A stretch of DNA of 64,000 nt, taken from contig JAWRVZ010000050.1 in the NCBI GenBank assembly GCA_037043235.1, forward strand, positions 2,134,501-2,198,500, in the 5' to 3' direction. Under the pieces are notes generated by a model. The model made no database searches. It was not told the origin of the DNA and saw only the letters and a program-made list of their open reading frames with translations. This stretch comes from Rhodeus uyekii. Its lineage: Eukaryota > Chordata > Actinopteri > Cypriniformes > Acheilognathidae. The first letter of the stretch is position 1; each line of letters opens with the position of its first letter. The translations under genes were made by a program, and so were the position numbers. Positions 1 to 11,170 of this stretch are shown here, piece after piece.

Positions 1-555
1 TCAACAGAATGAAGATGATTGTCTGATTTATATGATCCTCAAAATAACCATCAGTTAAATGACTAAATCATGCAGTCTATATATAACAAGATAAATATAC
101 AGCATAAATATAGTCATTCTGATCAATGTTGAGTGATCTGAACATTTCCACAAGAGAAACAAGCAATGCCATTTAACAGAGCAGATGATGCATGTGATAA
201 TCACTGATCATTGCAGATTAATAATCATCTCTGAAATCATCCAACAATGAACAAAGACATTTACTGTCACGTCAACATGATGCAGAAACACTCTGTAATA
301 CATGTGATGAAACTACACAGTTACTGTCTTTACTCCTGGACTGAAGCTCGCTCGCTCTCGCTCTCTTCATCACAGCGGAGATCCACAAAACTCAGACATA
401 AACCCTTTCAATCCCAACACACATTAAACACTATCAGATCTCTCAAGATCTCAGCAGCTTCACTTACTGCAGTCCAGGTTGACTGTTTCTTTCATACAAA
501 ATCATTGTTTAAACATTTACATACATTTAATCAATAAACCATTTAATCAGAGATT
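1..555. other. unannotated AT-rich stretch left of the first solo LTR
   Basis: No exon, signal peptide or recognisable repeat was found here. It is probably an intron or the 5' part of FCRL-like gene A, because the first Ig exon in the window at 1996 needs an upstream exon that supplies the first base of its split codon. The short reading frames here have no domain signature. Confidence 0.4.
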
Positions 556-1346
556 TGTCAGGTGTGGGAGAATGAGGACTCAATTGTGCAAGATGATGGT
601 GATTATATTATTGCAAAAAGAAAATAAAACAGATCAAAAACCACCCCGAGGGGAAAGAAACAGACTATAACACGAACAGGACTAGAACAAGACTAGAGCA
701 CGACTGAACACTGGACAAACACAGGATGCACAGCCATGAAATGACGACGAAACGGCACAAGACAGCAAACATGGAGGGAATAAATACACACAGAAGGAAG
801 GGTAATTGATTGGGAAACAGCTGTGATAAATCAAACCAATGACATGGAAACAAGGAGAAAGAACACAAAGACTAAACACGTCTCACATTAGACATAGACG
901 ACGCACAGCTGGTGACAACCAAACTCCACGCAACACCAAAACACAACATGAAAGCACGCGGCCGATGTAAACACGAACTGTGTGCTTACAACACTGCACA
1001 AGGACTCGAGAGCACACGGTACAAACAGAGCTTGAAACCGCGGCCACTCACATAATGTAGAGCGTGCGAGAACAAGCAACCACTCGTCTCATGCGCTCAC
1101 GACAAGGATGAACACACGGGACATGAATGTCCAAACCCCGACACAAAACCAAGACCGAACAAGACCGTCTGGGGATCGGACACTACAACCCGCACACAAG
1201 ACGTTACACAGACAAGAGAGCACGCGACTCAAACAATCGAAGCCATGCGCACACACACACACACAAAACTTGAGACATTACGGTAGTGTCAGAGCTCTGC
1301 CACATCAACAAGAGATTACTAAACTGAATGTGGCAGAAACCTGACA
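556..1346 (-). mobile_element. solo LTR, family L1 (same family as the complete element at 37488-40316)
   Basis: The LTR begins TGTCAGG and ends CCTGACA, so it has TG..CA termini and a short terminal inverted repeat. It is flanked by a perfect 5-bp target-site duplication, AGATT, at 551-555 and 1347-1351. In reverse complement it matches the LTR at 37488-38199, including the segment GGCAGAGCTCTGACACTACC and the CCCCNNGGGG segment near the other end. With no internal region between flanking duplications, the parsimonious reading is LTR-LTR recombination. Confidence 0.88.
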
Positions 1347-1399
1347 AGATTAGACTCTAGATGAGATCAGTGAATCAGATCAGAATGATTATTGTATCT

Positions 1400-1995
1400 G
1401 TCCAATAGGTTTGGTTCTGGTTTCAGTTTGTTTTCTTGGACTCTTTAGGGTTTGTTACTCAACAGTGATTTACTAAAAAACTCCTTTTCCTTTGTGTTTT
1501 TCACATATCGACAGTTTATTAAAGCTCTTACAAATAATTACAAAAATGTGTTACAGAATCAACAACTCAAAGCAGGTCCTGTCAGGATTGTGTTTCTTTA
1601 GTTCAGAGGTTTTCAAAGCAAATCCCATCTTTTTTTTTACAACTCTCCACGCCTCCCCTGGCATGCTCTGGCGCGCCCCACACATTGAAAACCCCTGGTT
1701 TAGTTGATTTTTCATTCTTATGTGTTTGTTTATTGTGCTTTAATTTAGTTTAGCCTTGATTGTTTCCTAATTTGTTTCCTTAATTGATGATTCTTGTCGT
1801 CTACTTCATTCCTTTGTTACATCTGTGTGTTATTATTCACTGTTGTGTTCAGTTCCTCAACATTAAGTGTGTGTAAGTGTGTGAAACCACAACAGATCTT
1901 TAATATCAGCCTGTTTTTCACACAAGGACATTTTGAGTTAATAATGCCGATCATAATTCTGTGATTTATTTTCAATATTTACTTCTGTTTCTCAG
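1400..1995 (+). repeat. intronic flank shared with 35844-36304 (segmental duplication)
   Basis: The sequence beginning GGTTTGGTTCTGGTTTCAGT and running up to the splice acceptor of the Ig exon at 1996 recurs before the Ig exon at 36305, with indels and substitutions. Because intron as well as exon is shared, the two A-type exons are copies of one duplicated segment and not independent exon captures. Confidence 0.85.
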
Positions 1996-2247
1996 TGAAA
2001 GCTGCAGTGAAGGTGAATCCAGATCAGCGTGTGTTCAGAGGAGAGACGGTCACTCTCACATGTGACATTCAGGGAGGACAAGGACAGTGGACGTACAGCT
2101 GGTTTATAGATGGTAAAGACACACACACAGAGAGTCTCTCACACACAGAAAGAGTCTACAACATCACATCTGTGTCTGATGGAGAGAAATACAGATGTGA
2201 AGCAAAGAGATCAGACATCAGTGATGCTGTTTCACTGACTATATCAC
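1996..2247 (+). CDS. FCRL-like gene A, Ig-domain exon 1 in window (type A)
   Basis: This 252-bp phase-1/phase-1 exon lies between acceptor TTTCTCAG (ending 1995) and donor GTGAGT (2248). It encodes an 84-residue C2-type Ig domain starting KAAVKVNPDQRVFRGETVTL. The canonical core is visible: cysteine in TLTC, tryptophan in YSW, and the DGEKYRC motif carrying the second cysteine. Domains of this type make up the ectodomains of Fc-receptor-like proteins, which bind immunoglobulin or related ligands at the leukocyte surface; the ligand here is unknown. Its closest relative in the window is the exon at 36305. An upstream exon must exist to complete the first codon, but none is recognisable at 1-1995. 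Confidence 0.87.
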
Positions 2248-2765
2248 GTGAGTCTTCATATTCACATCTGATTAATGATAATTTAAAATCAGTATTTCTT
2301 CTTGTCGTCTGTATCATCTGTTCTGACTGAAGTTATTCACCGTTAGTCATGATTCTCTCAGATGAAGAACAGCAGAAGGTGTTTGATTACAGATACTGTT
2401 ATCAGAAATGTTGAGAGTGAAACTGAAGTGAGTTTATAGAGCAGGGGTTGGTGACGTGTGACACACACAAATCACTGTATTGTGAGTAAAAGTGAGAGAG
2501 ATGAATGCGTTTCATTCAGATAAAGAACCTCCTTCTTCACTCAGATCTACAGTTTGAGGAAATCGCTCCTCATAGTAACAGCGTGTTTTATTAAGATAGG
2601 AGTTATAAATACAATTAAAGTGTGAAACTCTGAAAACCATAATTTCTCTCTCTCACACACGCGCACGCACGCACGCACGCACACACCTGACTGACTGTTT
2701 ACAGCTTGTTCTGCTGTATATAATTAAGGCTATACATTCCTGAGATATTCAGACAAGTGTATATA
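2248..2765 (+). repeat. 3' intronic flank of A-type exon, shared with 36533-36900
   Basis: The intron after the exon at 1996 begins GTGAGTCTTCATATTCACAT and contains the block around AACAGCAGAAGGTGTTTGAT. The same blocks follow the exons at 36305 and, in part, 34671. This supports duplication of exon plus intron. Toward 2660 there is a short alternating CA/CG simple repeat. No coding feature was found. Confidence 0.75.
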
Positions 2766-3960
2766 CTGTCATGGTTGTAGGCAAAGACAAAGTAGAAGAC
2801 AGAAGACGAGCCAACGGAACTTTAATTATAAATTCGAGGGTGGTGTAACAGCCGTTTGGCGCAGGCTTGGGCGCTGGCTGACGAGCGGCAGGCTCAGGAG
2901 GAGAGACTAGATCAGGGGTGGGCAAACTATTTGTATCGCGGGCCACATTGGTTTCTTAAAATTGACAGAGGGGCCGGGGTGAAGGTCGTACCTGTGCATT
3001 TACTTATAAGAAATCCTAGAAAACCTGTATAAAGTATAGTTTGGTCTTAAATCACTCGACTGGGACACGTGAAATTACAACAAAACAATATTAATACAAT
3101 TTAATCGACAGAAAAACCATAATATGCAATGTGACTGAATCATATATTTGCCTCAGCTCTAGATTGACAATCACAGGCGTCCAATCACAACTGACCTCAG
3201 GAAAAAAGGGAACTAACCAATGACGTTTGATGTTACTATTACAAAAGCAAGCCCCGCCCCACGACTGACAAAAACAAGTGCTCGCGCGAGCAAAAACAGC
3301 AGTCGAAAGCAGGCGAATGTTCGTGCACGCGCAGATTAGATGTCACGTGCGTGCGAGTGATTAAAATGAGCTCGCGGGTACCCGTATTTACATGTAGCTC
3401 TGTTTTCCACTCGCGGATGTAATTTACGCACGCAAACATCAGTTTTGCGCTCGTTCCTTTTTAGCACGGAATTAACGCCATAAAGGGGGTGTAGAGGGGT
3501 TTGCGACACATGCATACTCTCCACCACAGCTTCAGCGCCACTGCCGCTTGCAGCCGCGACAGAGTGACATTACAGATAAATGTAAAACGAAGGAGGTTTA
3601 ATACAGGTTCGGCAAGTTCGGTGGGCCGGATTAAAAAGCTCTCGGATTAATTCGCTCTCCAGACACCTAATTACGGCTTCCTGCCAGCGAAGTCCTGTGG
3701 TGTCTGGGAGTTTTCTCTTTTGATGGTAGTTTGCCCCGATCCAGAACAGCGAATTCATGGGCGAATTTCTGCGAATTTCGAATGGGCAATGGAGATGAAC
3801 TCGATTAGAAAATCCATCTTCAAAAAAGTATTTTTTTGGTGACAAACCTTGGTCATTTGTTCTGTAACGGTTGTAGGCAAGGACGAAGAAGAAGACAGAA
3901 GACGATCCAACGGAACTTTAATTATAAATTCGAGGATGGTGTAACAGCCATGGAAACAAA
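2766..3960. mobile_element. LTR-like repeat fragments (2766-2893 and 3863-3960) flanking hAT-derived sequence
   Basis: Two near-identical pieces start TGTCATGGTTGTAGGC and TGTAACGGTTGTAGGC and share GGAACTTTAATTATAAATTC. Between them, at about 2912, begins CAGGGGTGGGCAAACT followed by GCGGGCCACATT, a terminus typical of fish hAT elements; near 3627 GTGGGCCGGATTAAAAAG is typical hAT-internal sequence. Neither element has an intact open reading frame. I could not define both ends of the hAT copy or a target duplication, so the internal structure is tentative. All of it lies in an intron of gene A. Confidence 0.55.
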
Positions 3961-4339
3961 CATGTGGCAACCACAAACAAGGTTCAAACCAACCTGAAGT
4001 TTACATGAACAACAACTGACAACTAAGGAGTGAACAAGGAGAACTAAATATACTAACAGTGATTAACAAAAGAAAAACACCTGTGATGATTAGTGACTAT
4101 GACAACTGATGGGTGACAGAAAGATCTAGAACAAGATCTTTTTTTGTGACTGAAAAAAGGCAAAATAAGAGTCCTGGTTTAGTGAAGACGTGACATACAG
4201 AGTCCTATGAAATATTCCACAGACATCGAGCTGATGCATGTAAAGCTCTGTTCACACACACCTGCTGAGAGCGTTATTTCAAATTAGCATTAATGGATTA
4301 ATGGATCACATTAGTATTAATGGATTAATGGTACTCGAT

Positions 4340-4520
4340 ACATCAGAAGAAGATACACCCCGTTGACAGACCGATCGCTCCGCTACTTCCGCGTTCGGAG
4401 GACAGGCAGATCGCGCCGCCGCACAGCCCAATCGACAGGACTATGGCTCTACACAGCTTCATGTTAAAAAAAAAGTGGGTATATGGCTCTCTCAGACAAA
4501 AAGGTTCCCGACCCCTGTAC
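4340..4520. mobile_element. hAT-like terminal remnant
   Basis: The stretch ends GGTTCCCGACCCCTG, the reverse complement of the hAT-type terminus CAGGGGTCGGGAACC, and carries TATGGCTCT motifs. The region at about 57600-57835 shows the same organisation (GCCATAGGTTCCCGACCCCTG) and the same GC-rich block with CGATC repeats. No transposase remains in either copy, so they look like non-autonomous or truncated copies of one family. Confidence 0.55.
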
Positions 4521-4527
4521 TAGACCC

Positions 4528-4928
4528 TCCCCTGTGACGATCATGAACCCATCTCTAACCGGACCAAATTGGACTTCATATTGGACTTGAATTGTTGTAT
4601 AATAATCATGCACGGTTTGGCTGTGGCCAGAGGAGAACTGGTCCCCCGACTGAGCCTGGTTTCTCCCAAGGTTTTTTCTCCATTCTATTCTTCATTCATT
4701 ACGTCACCTGCCGGAGTTTTGGTTCCTTGCCGCTGTCGCCTATGGCTTGCTCAGTTGGGGAAACTTAACACTTAAAATTTCATCAATTGTATTGATTCGC
4801 CTGCTCTTTTGGGGCTTCTGTTCAGCCAAACAAACTTTGTTTATATTGTTTTTCCTGTAAAGCTGCTTTGAAACAATCTACATTGTAAAAAGCGCTATAT
4901 AAATAAAGGTGACTTGACTTGACTTGAC
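4528..4928 (+). mobile_element. LINE-tail/SINE-like fish repeat with TTGAC-rich 3' tail
   Basis: The repeat contains GGCCAGAGGAGAACTGG, CTGGTTTCTCCCAAGG, CTGCTTTGAAACAATCTACA and AAAGCGCTATATAAATAAAG, and ends in a GACTT tandem tail at about 4908-4928. These blocks form a repeat that is abundant in fish genomes and usually associated with L2-type LINE 3' ends. No protein-coding remnant was found. A related copy on the other strand lies at 17491-17735. It sits in an intron of gene A. Confidence 0.65.
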
Positions 4929-5209
4929 AAAAGTAGTTTATATAGAATATAAATAACAATATCAATTGATAGTCAAAGGCAAATTGTGGGCAGACAGTAA
5001 AACCTGGAATGAGAGATGTGTTCAGAGATGTGAGTGGAAACACAAACCTGACATTTCTAAGCTGTTTCTGTGCACTGGAGAAAAATAATAATCATGCAAT
5101 ATTCTGTATTTAGATTATTTTCTTTAACATTTTTATACTTTCTCTTTAAATATTAATGCACAGTTTGTTTAAACTCCTCATGAACTGATACTGGAAGTTT
5201 TCTTTTTCT

Positions 5210-5531
5210 CTTTTATCATGAATATGTGAGTGACTGTAATCTATAAGCTTTTGCTCTAAAACAATGACAAAATTCACATTTAGAAGACAAAAGTGTTGAA
5301 AACGTCCAGTCTCTCACTTCTGCTGATATCAATGATTTTGATGATGTCACTCTGAACTTCAGCTTCATCAGATTTTCTGTCCAATCAAATGCATCTAGAA
5401 TATAAATGTTCTTCATAATATCTTCTTTTCTGCAGTGACATTTATGCAGGTTTAGGACAGATGGAGAAAATTCACTTACTTTGACTTTGTTAGATGTTTA
5501 ATCATAACTTCTGTTTGTTCATTTCTTACAG
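5210..5531 (+). repeat. 5' intronic flank of B-type Ig exon (shared with 33240-33455 and 51500-51720)
   Basis: The block around CTTCTGCTGATATCAATGAT and CCAATCAAATGCATCTAGAA precedes the B-type exon here and at 51721, and a third copy at 33240-33455 has no B exon behind it. The last 100 bases (GGTTTAGGACAGATGGAG to the acceptor) also precede the exon at 42947. This marks B exons as duplicated with their upstream intron. Confidence 0.85.
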
Positions 5532-5789
5532 AGAAACCTAAAGTTGTTCTGAATGTTCAGCCGAATCCATCACAGATATTCAGAGGAGAGACTGTTACGC
5601 TCACATGTGACATACAGGGGAAAGGATGGAGATACAGATGGTGGTGTGTTGGTGGTAGTTTTCACACATCTAAAGAGATCAAGATCACAGCAGATCGAAC
5701 ACAGAAGTGTGAGTGTAGAGGCTGCAGAGAATCAGGATCAGGATCAGATTTCTGCTCTGAATGGAGTGAAGTGACTCTGTCTGTATCGG
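5532..5789 (+). CDS. FCRL-like gene A, Ig-domain exon 2 (type B, cysteine-rich)
   Basis: This 258-bp phase-1/phase-1 exon runs from acceptor TTCTTACAG to donor GTGAGT. The 86-residue product begins EKPKVVLNVQPNPSQIFRGE and keeps the Ig signature TLTC and WRYRW. Beyond the usual cysteine pair it has four more: one after RWW, a CEC motif where the second core cysteine is expected, one in RGC, and one in DFC. The six cysteines could form three disulfides. Close relatives are the exons at 40570, 42947 and 51721 in gene B. It contributes one domain to the gene A ectodomain; its specific ligand is unknown. Confidence 0.86.
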
Positions 5790-6396
5790 GTGAGTGATCA
5801 TCACTGACTCACATCAGCATCTGCTCACATTGAATATTAAATGTTTTCTTTGTGTTGGAATAAGGGATGTAATTCCCGATCATTCCCATGATGGATGGTG
5901 GTTTAAATGAATGATGAATGATGGATGGATGATGAGTTTTGTCACCGGCATGAATATGAGCACATGCTCAAAACAGCTTTTCACTCCACATGTCAATAAA
6001 AGGCCAATAGTTGGACTGTAAAGTGAATCCATGTGATTCTGATATTTTAATGAAATTAAGGAGTGTTTAGATGTTTTTACTTTAAATGGAGGTTATTGTT
6101 GTTGTTTCATATTCTGTCATCCTGATGCTCGTTGTGTTATTGCATTTAAAACACAATCTCAAAGTGTTTAATGAACATTATGATCATGTAAAGTAGGAGA
6201 ATAACCGTTACACCGGATAAATATTCAGTCACTGAACAACAATGATTTGCTTACAAGAGAATTGATTTTTAGCAGGAAAATCATCATGACCTTGGAAACA
6301 TTGGGATTCATGCTGAATGAGAGGAACGAGAGCCCAAACATGTGAATTAAGCGGCTCTTTGTTCTGTTTTGTGGCTTACCGTTTGAATGACCATTT
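5790..6396 (+). repeat. 3' intronic flank of B-type exon, shared with the other B exons
   Basis: The intron start around CATCACTGACTCACATCAGC and TTGTGTTGGAATAAGGGATG is repeated after the B exons at 40570, 42947 and 51721. The later block ATGGAGGTTATTGTTGTTGT recurs after the first two of these. No coding feature was found in this stretch. Confidence 0.8.
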
Positions 6397-6949
6397 ACCG
6401 TATTTTCCTGCATGTAACCCGCGGGTTATACCAGATTTTACAAACCCCACAGGGCGGGTGCGGGCTATATCAAATTTTTTTTACACGTAATAATATTTTT
6501 AAATATTTGTTAAGGGTTTTTTTGCGGCATTTTCTTTCTTTTCTTCATTCTTGCAAGGGTTGTTGTCTCTGGCGGTCGTTCTAGCACTCTGACAGCTGCA
6601 CTAATAGGCTGTCTGACCTGTCAATCCTGCAAGAAGATGTGATCGGCTGTGCTGCATGAGGGCGGGCTCTTCTCATCTCATCCGTTGATCAACATGCTTC
6701 CACCGGGAGAGACTGCTCTTTCTTTTTCTTCTGATTCTGACTTGGGTTTGTTTTCTTATTGTTTGAATTTCGCACACAAGCACTGTGTACCGATCCTGAA
6801 CAGTTATGGATAATTGACGTCATGCGAGCAACATTCGAAATTCGAATCGTGAACTTGCACAAAAAAGTTCATCATGGGTGCGGGTTATACCAACAATTTT
6901 TTACCCAAAACCCGCGGGCTATATGAGGGTGCGGATTATCTGGGCCTGC
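6397..6949. mobile_element. MITE-like repeat (GTATTTTCC... terminus), right side cut by DIRS fragment
   Basis: The stretch opens CCGTATTTTCCTGCATGTAA, followed by CCGCGGGTTATACC-type blocks, and shows complementary blocks near its other end (GGGTGCGGGTTATACC, CCGCGGGCTATATGAGG), so it has inverted ends. The middle portion (about 6590-6790) recurs in reverse orientation at 25985-26225. No transposase was found. The right end runs directly into the DIRS fragment at about 6955. Confidence 0.55.
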
Positions 6950-6954
6950 GTCTG

Positions 6955-7428
6955 CGGGAGTGTTAACTCCAGAACACCCAGGAAGCGGAGCTAGAGCTGC
7001 ATCCACACACTTGGTGAACGTGCGAGGAGTCAAGCCAGGCCGAATGGAAGAACTCTGTATAGATAAGCCTTGCCCCCAAAGGCGAATCTGAGGAACTTCC
7101 GGTGCTGTGGAAGGATAGACACGTGGAGATATGCATCCTTGAGATCTATCGTGACAAACCAGTCCTCGGACCTGATTTGAGCTATGATCTGCTTCAGAGT
7201 TAACTGTCAACAGTTGTCAACAGAGTCATTCTGAATCTCAGCGCGAAGATCTAAGATAGGACGTAAGCCTCCACCCTTGTTTGGAACGATGAAGTATCGG
7301 CTGTAAAAGCCCGAATCTCTGGCTGAGAGAGAAACATACTCTATGGCCTCTTTCCTCTGCAACGAGTCGACTTCCTGTTCCATGATCAGAGTCTTCTCAG
7401 GGTCCACCAAGGTTGGCAGAACCCCCAA
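6955..7428 (-). pseudogene. DIRS reverse transcriptase, N-terminal fragment
   Basis: Translated frames contain MEQEVDSLQRKEAIEYVSL and SGFYSRYFIVPNKGGGLRP, the finger region of DIRS-family reverse transcriptases, then after a frameshift GLTPRTFTKCVDAALAPL. The palm motif that should follow is absent because the element ends at about 6955. Reverse transcriptase would copy the element RNA into DNA; this fragment cannot. The frames are broken at about 7207. Confidence 0.8.
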
Positions 7429-7429
7429 A

Positions 7430-8370
7430 AATCAGAGTGGTTGGACCCGGAACTGAATAGCATATCATTCTGATACGGTATGCAGGACCCACTGAGAGAC
7501 CTGGCAGACGTAGCCACACTGCCATGAAATCTACTAGGGGTATCAGCCTCTCGAGACTGACCTCTGGACAGATATATTTTTCCACTCCGGGGCCCTGATA
7601 GATACCAGAGAGCCGCCGGAGCGGTTGTTCTAGGACCCTCCTCAGAGGGGGCGGCCTGTCCAGCGTGTCCCGTGTGGAGCGCGACTGGAAGGGGCTGCCT
7701 TCGAAAAGCGTGACCCGGCTCCCTCGAGGTACCGGGCCTGCTACCGCGCTTACAGGGCACTGATCTACCCCTCTGGTAGACCAGCGGGGGTACCCCTGCG
7801 AGGCCGAAGGTCGCTGGCGTCAGGGCCTCTTGCTCTTTGCCTTCTTAGCATGGAGGACAGTCCTCAGACCTTTCCTCCTGCCAGAAGGCTGCGGTTGAGC
7901 GCGACAACCCGCACCGCCACCCGACTGGCTCGCAGTCTCAACCTCATCCACGTCGACACTAACGACATCCACCTCCAGCTCCTCAGAACTGGAGAGGTTG
8001 AGTATTGCATCCTCACCAAGGCCGGAAGTAACAACCGTATGGTGTGCTTCCGAATCCTGAGTGAGGGCGGATCCAGCAGGTAAGGGAGGAGATAAGGCAT
8101 AGCCATGAGGACCGCAAGCCCGAGCAGTTCACTCGAAAACTGCCAGGTGTGAGCGGAGAGTGCGCAGCGCAGCTGCAAACACTCTGCACACTCAGAGGCC
8201 TCGTGCGCCGAGCGTGCATGCCCAAAAAAGTCACACGCAGAGCGTGTGTATCACTGCTCGTGAAATACCGCGGCAGGGAGTGACACAACGTCTGAATGAA
8301 CATCCGACATAATAAGAGGTAAGTGTTAGAAAAAACAAACTTACCGCCAGCACAATGCACTTCACACACG
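7430..8370 (-). pseudogene. DIRS gag-like region, decayed
   Basis: Frames on the - strand hold DTHALRVTFLGMHARR, which aligns by eye with DTHVMCVVCLGLEHARSAL in the gag frame of the larger DIRS copy at 48588-49556. LERLIPLVDFMAVWLRLPGL corresponds to the gag-RT linker of that copy. Several frame changes occur. Gag would package element RNA in the cytoplasm; this copy is non-functional. Confidence 0.6.
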
Positions 8371-8573
8371 TATAGCTTCGAGCACTCTTGAAGACACTAA
8401 AGCTGCGGCTTCCGGGTCACGGCTTGCTTATATACTCCTGGCTCATGACGTCACCCTCGGCGACACGAACTCACGAACTCACACACCTGGATTAAATTGC
8501 GCTTCAAGAGACAATCTCGCTAAGGTGTTCCCATATGCATTCGACGCAGTGTTGAGTTCCCTTGACAGGGAAC

Positions 8574-9103
8574 GAACGCACACTTCCGCAAAAAAATCCC
8601 AAAAAACGAACAAGCATTTTTAGTTCATTCCAATAGAAGTTGAGCTGATTTTTCCCCTGATTTTTTAAATTTGAAACCGTTCACAAAGACAGATTGAACT
8701 GAAGTCATTCAGAATCAGCAAATTAATCTCAACAATATGGCAATCATCAAAATACATATTTGGATCAACTCTAAAAAACACAAAATTATATTATAAAGTC
8801 ACAAGAAAAACAGCAAATATAAAAGCAAATATTAAGAATTAGAGTAAATTCAGCTGCATTTATTCATCTTGATAACCAGCATGCATTGCAACATGAAGCA
8901 TTTTGTTGATCGTTATTTTCTGATTCTTGACATATTTGTGTGTGTATTTGAATTATACAGAAGCTTAAAATGTTTTTAAAATCCTTCAAACCACAACACT
9001 CAAAAATATAAAGATAATTACACACACAGATAATATACTGTATCTGCTAATCTATACATTATATGATGATGGATGAAACCCTAACTCATATAGACATGAT
9101 TAG
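8574..9103. other. AT-rich intron sequence with no recognised feature
   Basis: Low-complexity AT-rich sequence follows the DIRS end. I see no Ig exon, no transposase motif and no long tandem repeat. It is part of the gene A intron between the exons at 5532 and 9918. Confidence 0.5.
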
Positions 9104-9455
9104 TCTCGTCATGTTCCACTTCCGGGTCCTGTCCGTGTTTCTTTCCGTGTCCTTGAGTCACCTGTCTCGTTAATCACTCACCTTGTTTAGTTCTGTCAGG
9201 TGTCCCTCATGTTCTCCGATTATAAATTCCCTCCTGGGTTCCCATGTCTTTGTGAGTTGTTAACGTTTTGTGGTGGATGTTGTCCAAGTGTGTGGGTGTC
9301 GCTCTGTGTCTCCTTCTACTCTCTTACGTGCCATTTCAGTTTGTTTCCAGTCTTTTGTTTTCACGTGTTTAAATAAAGAGAGTTTAAGTTTGGGAATCTG
9401 ATCTCCTTGTGCTCTTTGCTCCGCATCGCACACCCATCCACAGTATAACGTGACA
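9104..9455 (+). mobile_element. solo LTR (family L2)
   Basis: The interval ends ACGTGACA, starts TCTCGTCA (probably a decayed TGTC terminus), and is flanked by a perfect 5-bp duplication ATTAG at 9099-9103 and 9456-9460. It contains AATAAAGAGAG followed by a T-rich stretch, suiting an LTR polyadenylation region on the + strand. A related copy in the opposite orientation lies at about 23040-23375. Confidence 0.75.
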
Positions 9456-9917
9456 ATTAGTGTTCATTTAAACCTGAGGATGTTTCTGTGAATCACGTCA
9501 ATATAAAGTTCTTTATTCGATTATTGAATTACGTTTTTTTCTGGATGATTTACTGTGAAGAATGAGTTATTATTAAAATATAAGTTGAAAGAATGTTTCA
9601 GGAACATTATAATAACCTTTAAATAATTTTCAATTAACATCAAGGAAACTGTACATTTTAAAGTTTGTAAAACATTCTTCAATCAAAAAAATTGTGTCTG
9701 AAAAGTTGAGGATCTTCAGCTCTTTCTGATTTCTATGGTGAGTTTGAGGAGTTTGTCTGAGGATGAGAGAGAGCCAGAGAAACAACTGAGTATAACAGGA
9801 CAAATATTACTAATGACAAAATAATGTGAAGTATATAGCTTTATCAAATATTTACAAAATGTAATTCTTTTGTTTTTGCTGAAAGATCTGTTTGACTCAC
9901 TTTGTTTTTGTTCTCAG
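9456..9917 (+). other. intron with C-type exon 5' flank
   Basis: Nothing coding is visible. The last 100 bases before the exon (ATGACAAAATAATGTGAAGT through TGTTTGACTCAC) are nearly the same as those before the exon at 53287, showing that C-type exons were duplicated with their upstream intron. Confidence 0.7.
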
Positions 9918-10205
9918 ATTTGCCCACATCTACAGTGACTGTGACACCAGACAAATCTGTATTCACTGGAGAAACAGTCAATCTGACGTGTGAGATAAAG
10001 GATTACAGTAACTGGAAATATGAGTGGTATAAAGGCAGTAGATCCAGTTTAATGTTAAACGATCATCAGCGTTACACAGTAACCAAAGAAATTCTTACCA
10101 TAAGAAAAGTAACTAAAGATTATCAGGGTCAGTACTGGTGTAGAGGACAGAGAGATGGAAGACCAAACTCATCACAATCAAGTTCCGTTTCTCTCTCTGT
10201 GTACG
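9918..10205 (+). CDS. FCRL-like gene A, Ig-domain exon 3 (type C)
   Basis: This 288-bp phase-1/phase-1 exon runs from acceptor TTGTTCTCAG to donor GTGAGT (10206). The 96-residue domain begins DLPTSTVTVTPDKSVFTGET, with core cysteines in NLTC and QYWC and a tryptophan in KYEWYKG. The YQGQYWCRGQRDGRP segment before the last strand is shared with the exons at 12881 and 53287. It is part of the extracellular region; the flanking intron matches that of the exon at 53287, so these two are the corresponding positions in genes A and B. Confidence 0.88.
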
Positions 10206-10507
10206 GTGAGTTCAACATCATTGTCCTCATAAACTCTCTCTACTGTGATATTACAATCAAGAGTCGTTCTCTCAGTGAATCTCTTGATTGAAACACAGTC
10301 TCAAAATGCAAAATACAGTTAAAGTATTTTTAACTTGAAGTGTAATCTTTAGGAGAATTTTTTTTCTGATTGCTATAATGTAAATGATCCTAAAAAGAAA
10401 TGGTCTGATAATTGTCTTTAGTGGATAACCGCGGTCTCCTGAAGGGTTGTTGTATAATTAAATGCAAATAAATAAAAATAAAAAGTACTATTAGATAGAA
10501 CCATAAG

Positions 10508-11170
10508 TTTAAATGCATCACTCACCAAGAAGCCACCCATCGTGCACTCTGTCAGCTACCAGCTGCCACCCAACCATGCTGTTTGTAAGGATGTATGAAT
10601 CATGGGTTTACCCAGGCCACCTTGCCACAATATTTGTTAGGTGCATTTACGCATCACATATTATCTGCACATTTATTGAATGGAAATGTTTCCAATTCAC
10701 ATATGCAAATTCATCTTCAGATGGCGCCTTATATGTGTGTGCAGTCGATCGCTCCGTTTACATTAAAACCGGCTATCACTGCATATTGCATTTTAATGTT
10801 TGGCTGGTCAACTGCATCATATGGGAACCTTACATACCTGGTAGACATGCAGATGATCCCATCCTATACAGCTAACATTGCGCGGCTCAAAGATGACTGG
10901 CTTATTCCTGAGCGGTCTGCCAGTTCGCTTTGGAAAGAACCAGTTTCCAGGAAAGCAAGTGTTGTCAGCACCTGTAACGGAACGGGTATTGTGTGGCTTT
11001 CACTAGATTCGGACCCAGCTAGATTCTGAGGATAACCCTTGGAAATCTGAAACGGCTGATAAGCCAGTCATCATCCTGGGCCAGAAAATCATTGTGGTCC
11101 CTAAAAACTCGTCCTCTTCGTATTCTGCTTTAGCAATGTCCTCTAATATTGCCAAAGCTGCCATTGCCAT
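10508..11170 (-). pseudogene. PIF/Harbinger (HARBI1-like) transposase pseudogene
   Basis: The - strand from an ATG at 11170 reads MAMAALAILEDIAKAEYEED, then VLTTLAFLETGSFQRELADR with SGISQSSLSRAML, the helix-turn-helix of HARBI1-type nucleases, then VIAGFNVNGAIDCTHI carrying the first catalytic aspartate region, and THDSYILTNSMV carrying the second. In-frame stops follow GAIDCTHI and precede THDSY, and a frame change lies near 11030, so it is dead. HARBI1-type proteins are DDE nucleases that cut and move the DNA element. It lies antisense in a gene A intron; the + strand frames over it are shadows. Confidence 0.8.

Larger units (their letters stand above)
6955..8573 (-). mobile_element. truncated DIRS-type retrotransposon (copy 0)
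   Basis: Read on the - strand, the right edge at 8573 carries the terminal sequence GTTCCCTGTCAAGGGAACTC followed by GCGTCGAATGC, of the same design as the DIRS ends at 49805, 54680 and 55936. Gag-like then reverse-transcriptase-like remnants follow in the order expected for DIRS. The element stops abruptly at about 6955 before the catalytic YxDD region, RNase H and tyrosine recombinase. It is defective and lies in a gene A intron. Confidence 0.78.

Noticed and set aside
10513..11029. Two + strand open frames of 120 and 144 codons
   Set aside because: They are antisense to the HARBI1-like transposase relic; the - strand carries the recognisable motifs.
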